This document shows positions 21,501 through 21,979 of a DNA stretch of 21,979 nt, piece by piece (within the stretch, counting starts at the first letter, position 1; the number at the start of each line of letters is the position of its first letter). The DNA is from Baffinella frigidus. Its lineage: Eukaryota; Cryptophyceae; Cryptomonadales; Baffinellaceae. The translations under genes and the position numbers were made by a program. The notes beneath the pieces were generated by a model. That model was given only the letters and a program-made list of their open reading frames with translations. It did not search any database and was not told where the DNA came from. The stretch is from assembly GCA_026770585.1 (NCBI GenBank), contig MU646532.1, positions 454,537 through 476,515 on the forward strand, read 5' to 3'.

Positions 21501-21699
21501 ACCCGCATCAGCATCGGTCAGGATATCCGTAGGAACAACCCTATGGAGTATCCACTTGTGGGTTAGGTCATGGAGAGATCCCTTCGAACTCCGCCGTGAG
21601 GGGTAGTAATATGGCTTCTCTCACGAGCAGGTCGGTGACGGGTACAAGATGGCGATCGGGCTCCTCAACGAGGGTCGCATCGGCATCGGGGCCCAGATG
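12208..21699 (+). CDS. ACADSB: Short/branched-chain acyl-CoA dehydrogenase, mitochondrial; 10 exons, 3' end outside window
   Basis: Flavoprotein family that removes two hydrogens from the alpha-beta carbons of short or 2-methyl-branched acyl-CoA (isoleucine/valine breakdown, beta-oxidation) in the mitochondrial matrix and passes electrons to ETF. Exons: 12208-12528, 12715-12814, 13601-13652, 14738-14803, 16134-16266, 17326-17382, 18505-18581, 18950-19019, 19936-19983, 21631-21699; 993 nt, 331 codons, all junction phases agree. The N-terminus is arginine-rich and low in acid ([11 protein letters not shown]), as in mitochondrial presequences. Family landmarks in order are [23 protein letters not shown], the dehydrogenase signature [39 protein letters not shown] and [13 protein letters not shown]; the last and IQNTLL favour ACADSB among family members. 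The C-terminal helical domain with the expected catalytic glutamate lies beyond the window. Confidence 0.9.
12715..12814 (+). CDS. ACADSB: ACADSB exon 2
   Basis: After acceptor GGGCAG the frame reads [19 protein letters not shown] then [14 protein letters not shown], matching the family's 'lGlmGieVPEeYGG' region. The donor is GGAG|GTATCG, phase 1. The intron before it is 186 bp, the shortest in the gene. Confidence 0.9.
12815..13600. other. ACADSB intron 2
   Basis: Contains an inverted pair GCAACGGGTCTGG/CCAGACCCGTTGC (13025-13059), the GAAAATTACTACA motif (12972), one arm of the CGCTGTGCAGAGAAG element (13140-13219) and a CCCTAAA/CCCTGAACC tract (13450-13595) leading into the exon 3 acceptor. 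No exon shards seen. Confidence 0.7.
13140..13219. mobile_element. Single arm of CGCTGTGCAGAGAAG element
   Basis: The bases match the 3286-3450 element's right arm (inverted) almost perfectly, including GGGAAATAATGGGAAATCGA, but no second arm follows. A truncated or recombined copy. Confidence 0.8.
13601..13652 (+). CDS. ACADSB: ACADSB exon 3 (52 nt)
   Basis: Found by protein pattern and phase: after acceptor CTCAAG, two bases complete a glycine, then [16 protein letters not shown] and AG. It fills exactly the gap between EEYGG and VDPSVAV expected for the family (small-residue stretch, then hydrophobic-VEEIA). The donor is CAAG|GTCCCA, phase 2. Confidence 0.82.
13928..14088. mobile_element. 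CCACACAGCGG element, copy 3
   Basis: 161 bp, same length and orientation as copy 1, in ACADSB intron 3. Its left terminus is more diverged (CCACACAACGGGCTGAGAAG). The core is GTAGGAACCCCCCTATGTCC. Confidence 0.85.
14285..14370 (-). other. Antisense coding-like block in intron 3
   Basis: The - strand reads [14 protein letters not shown] between a possible acceptor CACTAG and a donor CAG|GTTAGC. On the + strand the frame [14 protein letters not shown] is also open. It is unlike the repeats around it. It may be a stray exon fragment from another gene; no function can be given. Confidence 0.3.
14370..14735. repeat. CCCTAAA and AACACTAAAC tract with exon 4 shard
   Basis: Units of CCCCAAACCC and CCCTAAA are followed by CACTAAACACT units. 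At 14546-14581 it holds CTCAGAG then CGGTAATGGTGGACATCC, a copy of the acceptor and middle of exon 4 lacking 15 bp (TGGACCCTTCCGTGG). Confidence 0.85.
14546..14581 (+). pseudogene. Exon 4 shard
   Basis: CACTCAGAG joined to CGGTAATGGTGGACATCC and AAAACACC, matching exon 4's acceptor and the bases coding VMVDIQNT, with an internal deletion at the VDPSVA codons. It lies upstream of the intact exon. Confidence 0.7.
14738..14803 (+). CDS. ACADSB: ACADSB exon 4 (66 nt)
   Basis: After acceptor CACCCAG the A completes an arginine codon, then [21 protein letters not shown] and CG. It ends at donor CG|GTCTCG in phase 2. The preceding 360 bp are CCCTAAA/AACACTAAAC repeats. Confidence 0.88.
14816..14912. 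repeat. Four tandem CCCCCTTTTTCAATCTGAA units
   Basis: About 25-27 bp units with TTGTTA or TTGTAC linkers start 13 bp after the exon 4 donor. Confidence 0.9.
15165..15222 (+). pseudogene. Exon 5 5' shard a
   Basis: Begins within the exon 5 homology (CTGCCTCACGCGTATGTGCA) and continues to CTACCTCTCCTGAAC. It resembles shard e, but the acceptor and first codons are missing and replaced by AATTGACTTTCCAC. Confidence 0.65.
15265..15345 (+). pseudogene. Exon 5 5' shard b
   Basis: Follows acceptor AAACAG and encodes [19 protein letters not shown], then FSFYPLPP, and runs into CCTAAACC repeats. It is open but lacks the SEAGSGSD signature and any donor in place. Confidence 0.75.
15713..15770 (+). 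pseudogene. Exon 5 5' shard c (decayed)
   Basis: TCCTCACGCGCTTGTGCAGA and GCCACGATCTGCTGCTTC match the middle of the exon with several changes. It ends in CTTCTGCCTCCCCTAACC like shards b and d. Confidence 0.6.
15831..15912 (+). pseudogene. Exon 5 5' shard d
   Basis: Follows acceptor AAACAG and encodes [20 protein letters not shown] then SFEPLPP before CCTACACC repeats. Open, truncated before the signature. Confidence 0.75.
16014..16090 (+). pseudogene. Exon 5 5' shard e
   Basis: Follows acceptor GAACAG and encodes [20 protein letters not shown], then RLYLS and a stop. It ends in CTCTCCTGAACTCTAAAC, the same ending as shard a. Confidence 0.75.
16134..16266 (+). CDS. ACADSB: ACADSB exon 5: FAD/acyl-CoA dehydrogenase signature
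   Basis: 133 nt. After AACCAG the G completes arginine, then [20 protein letters not shown] and [24 protein letters not shown], ending at donor GAG|GTTGCG, phase 0. [13 protein letters not shown] fits acyl-CoA dehydrogenase signature 1. This is the only complete copy; five 5' copies precede it and four 3' copies follow it. Confidence 0.92.
16328..16489. mobile_element. CCACACAGCGG element, copy 4
   Basis: 162 bp in ACADSB intron 5, starting 61 bp after the exon 5 donor. Termini CCACACAAGCGGACTACGCA and CCAAGTCCGCTGTGTGG; the core is conserved. Confidence 0.85.
16564..16626 (+). pseudogene. Exon 5 3' shard f
   Basis: Encodes [21 protein letters not shown] and keeps the junction GACGAG|GTTAGG. 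It copies the exon's last 21 codons with the signature's SE-G residues changed (SEAG to SAAC). It is followed by GTTAGGGG repeats. Confidence 0.78.
16682..16694 (+). pseudogene. Exon 5 3' shard i (12 nt plus donor)
   Basis: AAGCTGGACGAG|GTCTGG repeats only the final KLDE codons and donor. What follows (GCTCTGCCTCACGCGGG) recurs after shard h. Confidence 0.5.
16718..16816. repeat. Tandem AAGTTGACATGC repeat
   Basis: Two ~50 bp units, each with CTCTTAAGTTGACATGCGTT and GACAACTCKTAAGTTGACAT, ending GCYCGGGATC. The second runs straight into shard g, so the exon shard's GGATCC is shared with the repeat end. Confidence 0.85.
16818..16865 (+). pseudogene. Exon 5 3' shard g
   Basis: GACGCCTTCGCCCTCCAGAC and CTCCGCCACGCCTGACGAG|GTTAGG encode the [13 protein letters not shown] form of the exon end. 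It follows directly on tandem AAGTTGACATGC repeats. Confidence 0.72.
16919..16967 (+). pseudogene. Exon 5 3' shard h
   Basis: GGGGTCCGACGCGTTCGCCC then TCACGACCTCCACCACG and CTCGACCAG|GCCGG: the exon end with a GAG to CAG change and a GC at the donor. Confidence 0.7.
17095..17138. repeat. Hairpin CACGTCCCTCCCCGG
   Basis: A 15 bp inverted pair around a GTTTCCGGGGAAAT loop in intron 5. Confidence 0.8.
17176..17203. repeat. 28 bp perfect inverted match to 20732-20759
   Basis: ATTCAATAATTAACTTAAGC plus ACGGTTCC occurs as its exact reverse complement 3.5 kb away in intron 9. Similarity extends outward with mismatches (TTTCTTGGG versus TTTCTTAGGG). Confidence 0.85.
17326..17382 (+). CDS. ACADSB: ACADSB exon 6 (19 codons)
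   Basis: After acceptor GAACAG the frame reads [19 protein letters not shown], the conserved 'y.LnG.K.WIt.a' strand pair of the middle beta domain. The donor is GAG|GTCCGA, phase 0. The two downstream copies read WFSNSA, so this one with WISNSA is preferred. Confidence 0.88.
17410..17546. repeat. Inverted pair around CCCGACTCGAT
   Basis: CCTACTTATACCCGACTCGA at 17415 is the inverse of TCGAGTCGGGTGTAAGTAGG at 17530. A third piece, ACACCCGACTCGATCGTGCC, lies at 17698. These sit between exon 6 and its shards and are duplicated along with them. Confidence 0.7.
17572..17613 (+). pseudogene. Exon 6 3' shard j
   Basis: Encodes [14 protein letters not shown] with donor GAG|GTGTGC, a copy of the last 14 codons of exon 6 with Ile to Phe. 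Preceded by GAACCCCGAAACTCGCCCCC, not by an acceptor. Confidence 0.78.
17625..17670. repeat. CCTAAA tract
   Basis: CCTTAACCTAAACCTAAACC between shards j and k. Confidence 0.8.
17739..17780 (+). pseudogene. Exon 6 3' shard k
   Basis: Encodes [14 protein letters not shown] with junction CAG|GTTTGT. It shares the Phe change and the left flank (GAACCCCAAAACTCGCACCC) with shard j, so j and k derive from each other by tandem duplication of about 167 bp. Confidence 0.78.
17790..17920. repeat. CCTAGA/CCTAAA and CATAAA tandem repeats
   Basis: Hexamers CCTAAA and CCTAGA give way to (ACATAA)n. They code for simple dipeptide runs in all frames and are not genes. Confidence 0.9.
17927..17946 (+). pseudogene. 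Exon 6 3' shard l
   Basis: CGGATCTCACACTCCGCGGA followed by G|GTCCGTG copies the last seven codons (WISNSAE read as RISHSAE) with the donor form of the intact exon. Confidence 0.65.
18014..18245. mobile_element. Long hairpin with ~60 bp arms, plus a shorter copy
   Basis: CCTTAGGCCCTCAGCCCTCC and CAGCAGTGATAAGAGGCCTA form the left arm, exactly matched on the right (to 18180). A second small hairpin, GGAGGCCTAACCTCC to GGAGGTTAGG at 18200-18242, repeats the tip. Confidence 0.85.
18255..18504. repeat. CCTAAA/CATAAA tract before exon 7
   Basis: Hexamer repeats run directly into acceptor AAACCAG of exon 7. The C-rich form is on the sense strand. Confidence 0.9.
18505..18581 (+). CDS. ACADSB: ACADSB exon 7 (77 nt)
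   Basis: After acceptor AAACCAG, preceded by a long CCTAAAC tract, the frame reads [18 protein letters not shown] then ITAFIIE and AG. The donor is GAGAG|GTGATC, phase 2. It matches the family's 'adlf.v.a..d..kg.rGitaFlve' segment. Confidence 0.9.
18687..18712 (+). pseudogene. Exon 7 3' shard
   Basis: ACATCATCATTGAGAG|GTCAGA repeats the last codons of exon 7 (TTCATCATCGAGAG|GTGATC) and lies in the following intron. Confidence 0.6.
18767..18786. repeat. 20 bp perfect palindrome
   Basis: GGGACCGGAATTCCGGTCCC, in intron 7. Confidence 0.85.
18950..19019 (+). CDS. ACADSB: ACADSB exon 8 (70 nt)
   Basis: After acceptor GCGCAG the G completes arginine, then [18 protein letters not shown] and SSTCE, the conserved 'pGl..gk.e.[10 protein letters not shown]' region. 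The donor is GAG|GTACCC, phase 0. An inverted copy of the CCTAAAGGA repeat begins a few bases after the donor. Confidence 0.9.
19025..19200. repeat. Inverted copy of the CCTAAAGGA composite repeat
   Basis: The reverse complement matches 10480-10650, including CTCTGCACTGGAGAGC, AAAGCAAAAATGCTTT and ATGTTGGGAG. It begins within a few bases of the exon 8 donor. Confidence 0.82.
19247..19287. repeat. Hairpin GTGTAAAGCG
   Basis: GTGTAAAGCG and CGCTTTACAC form an imperfect inverted pair enclosing ACACGTTTTCCACGTG. Confidence 0.65.
19531..19692. mobile_element. CCACACAGCGG element, copy 5 (inverted)
   Basis: 162 bp in intron 8, opposite orientation to copies 1, 3 and 4. The ends are CCACACATCAGACTTCGAAG and CTTCGAAGCCCGCTGTGTGG. 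Confidence 0.85.
19711..19916. mobile_element. Inverted-repeat element next to exon 9 acceptor
   Basis: Arms begin ATTGTCGAAATGGGCTYCGC and contain AATCGAGG and CAGGTCAG. The interior is AT-rich. It ends 19 bp before exon 9. No coding capacity. Confidence 0.78.
19936..19983 (+). CDS. ACADSB: ACADSB exon 9 (16 codons)
   Basis: After acceptor TCGCAG the frame reads [16 protein letters not shown], the family's 'l.fe.v.vP...vLG' strand, ending at donor CAG|GTTGTG in phase 0. The acceptor lies 19 bp after the end of an inverted-repeat element. Confidence 0.88.
19999..20312 (+). repeat. Exon 9 3' shard and flanking direct repeats
   Basis: CCCGTCCTGGGCCAG|GTTGCG at 20049 copies the end of exon 9 (GCCGTCCTCGGACAG|GTTGTG), followed by CCCGCACCCATC. 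Segments 19999-20061 and 20245-20312 also repeat each other (TATCCCTTACGTGACCAGT / TATCCCTTAAGTGCCCAGT; TACGCCCTACCGTAGGGCCC). Confidence 0.7.
20390..20880. repeat. Intron 9 direct repeats
   Basis: CTTGAGGGGTTTCCCTGACC and CTCAAMACTGTCAGCCCCCC occur at 20460 and 20823. GGACCTAACGGTTTAGGGGT is tandemly duplicated at 20673-20730. A hairpin AATACCGTACC/GGTACGGTATT lies at 20536-20559, and the 28 bp partner of 17176-17203 at 20732-20759. Confidence 0.75.
20963..21111. mobile_element. AT-rich inverted-repeat element
   Basis: Arms around AAAAGTATTAATTAATTGC and AGCAATTATTAATACTTC, with inner TTTACGACACAA. Its left half is related to 11762-11850. Confidence 0.72.
21171..21330. mobile_element. CCACACAGCGG element, copy 6 (inverted)
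   Basis: 160 bp in intron 9 with ends CCACACAGCGGACTTCGAAG and CCCTTCGTAGCCCGCTGGGT GG. The core is intact. Confidence 0.85.
21461..21606 (+). pseudogene. Near-complete upstream copy of exon 10 fused to element-like sequence
   Basis: 21461-21513 encodes [20 protein letters not shown], a copy of exon 10 with changes at conserved positions. It lacks a clean CAG acceptor (GCAAG|T) and a donor. At GGATATCCGTAGGAACAACC it changes into a diverged half of a CCACACAGCGG element (to about 21600). Confidence 0.7.
21631..21699 (+). CDS. ACADSB: ACADSB exon 10 (23 codons), last in window
   Basis: After acceptor CGAGCAG the frame reads [23 protein letters not shown], matching the conserved 'G.Gyk.a...L..gRi.iaaq' segment. 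The donor is ATG|GTACCG, phase 0. The upstream copy at 21461 differs at conserved residues ([11 protein letters not shown]), so this copy is taken as functional. Confidence 0.9.
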
Positions 21700-21748
21700 G
21701 TACCGCCCATCAAATGAAATAACGTCCCCCCCTCCCCCCTGGGCCTGG

Positions 21749-21780
21749 CCAGATGGTACCTCCCCTCAACTGAAATAACT
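21749..21780 (+). pseudogene. Exon 10 3' shard
   Basis: CCAGATG|GTACCTCCCCTCAA with CTGAAATAAC repeats the exon 10 end and intron start (21692-21723) about 57 bp downstream. Confidence 0.72.
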
Positions 21781-21892
21781 TGGCATTGTTGGGATAGGAT
21801 TGGCCTTGAAAAGAATAAGTGTTGGCGTTGTTTCATTGTTTTCGTGGCTAACAGATGCAAAACCCGCTCTGCGCGGGCCTTTCTCACACGTA

Positions 21893-21979
21893 CACACACT
21901 CTCTCTCTCTCCTTCTCTATCACACACACACACACACACACACACACATGCTCTCTCTCTCACACACACACTCTCTCTC
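21893..21979. repeat. CT/CA microsatellite at window end
   Basis: (CT)n and (CA)n runs lie in the intron after exon 10. Open frames here are low complexity. Confidence 0.9.

Overview
The window looks like nuclear DNA of a eukaryote, probably an alga or another protist. Coding blocks are short and GC-rich, they are joined by GT-AG or GC-AG introns, and the introns are packed with degenerate TTTAGGG/CCCTAAA (plant/algal-type telomere-like) repeats and small inverted-repeat elements. Nothing in it looks prokaryotic, and I see no rRNA, tRNA or CRISPR array. I cannot name the species.

Two divergently transcribed genes account for nearly all believable coding sequence. On the + strand (12208 to beyond 21699) lies a mitochondrial short/branched-chain acyl-CoA dehydrogenase (ACADSB-like) gene. 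I could assemble ten exons by hand. Their splice phases agree at all nine junctions, giving 993 nt or 331 codons without a stop. The C-terminal part is outside the window. On the - strand (8740 down to 253 and beyond) lies a second gene built of micro-exons. Its first visible exon resembles a C2 domain, and seven further exons of 36-99 nt are phase-compatible. I do not recognise the full protein.

Layout. 1-8740: the C2-like gene on the - strand, with TTTAGGG-type tracts, exon fragments, hairpin elements and GA/CT microsatellites in its introns. 8741-12207: the intergenic region between the two gene 5' sides, with a GC-rich block, short tandem repeats, a composite 'CCTAAAGGA' repeat and two copies of a palindromic element. 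12208-21979: the acyl-CoA dehydrogenase gene, with introns of 186-1647 bp.

The most unusual signal is shared by both genes. Many exons are accompanied by truncated copies ('shards') in the neighbouring introns, and the arrangement is polar. Copies of an exon's 5' part plus its acceptor lie in the upstream intron, and copies of its 3' part plus its donor lie in the downstream intron. Repeated tandem duplication across splice junctions would produce this and would lengthen introns while leaving one intact exon. The telomere-like repeats are also oriented: in both genes the C-rich CCCTAAA form is mostly on the sense strand, often directly before acceptors, so the strand switches between the two genes. 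All assignments come from reading the sequence; no search or transcript data were available.
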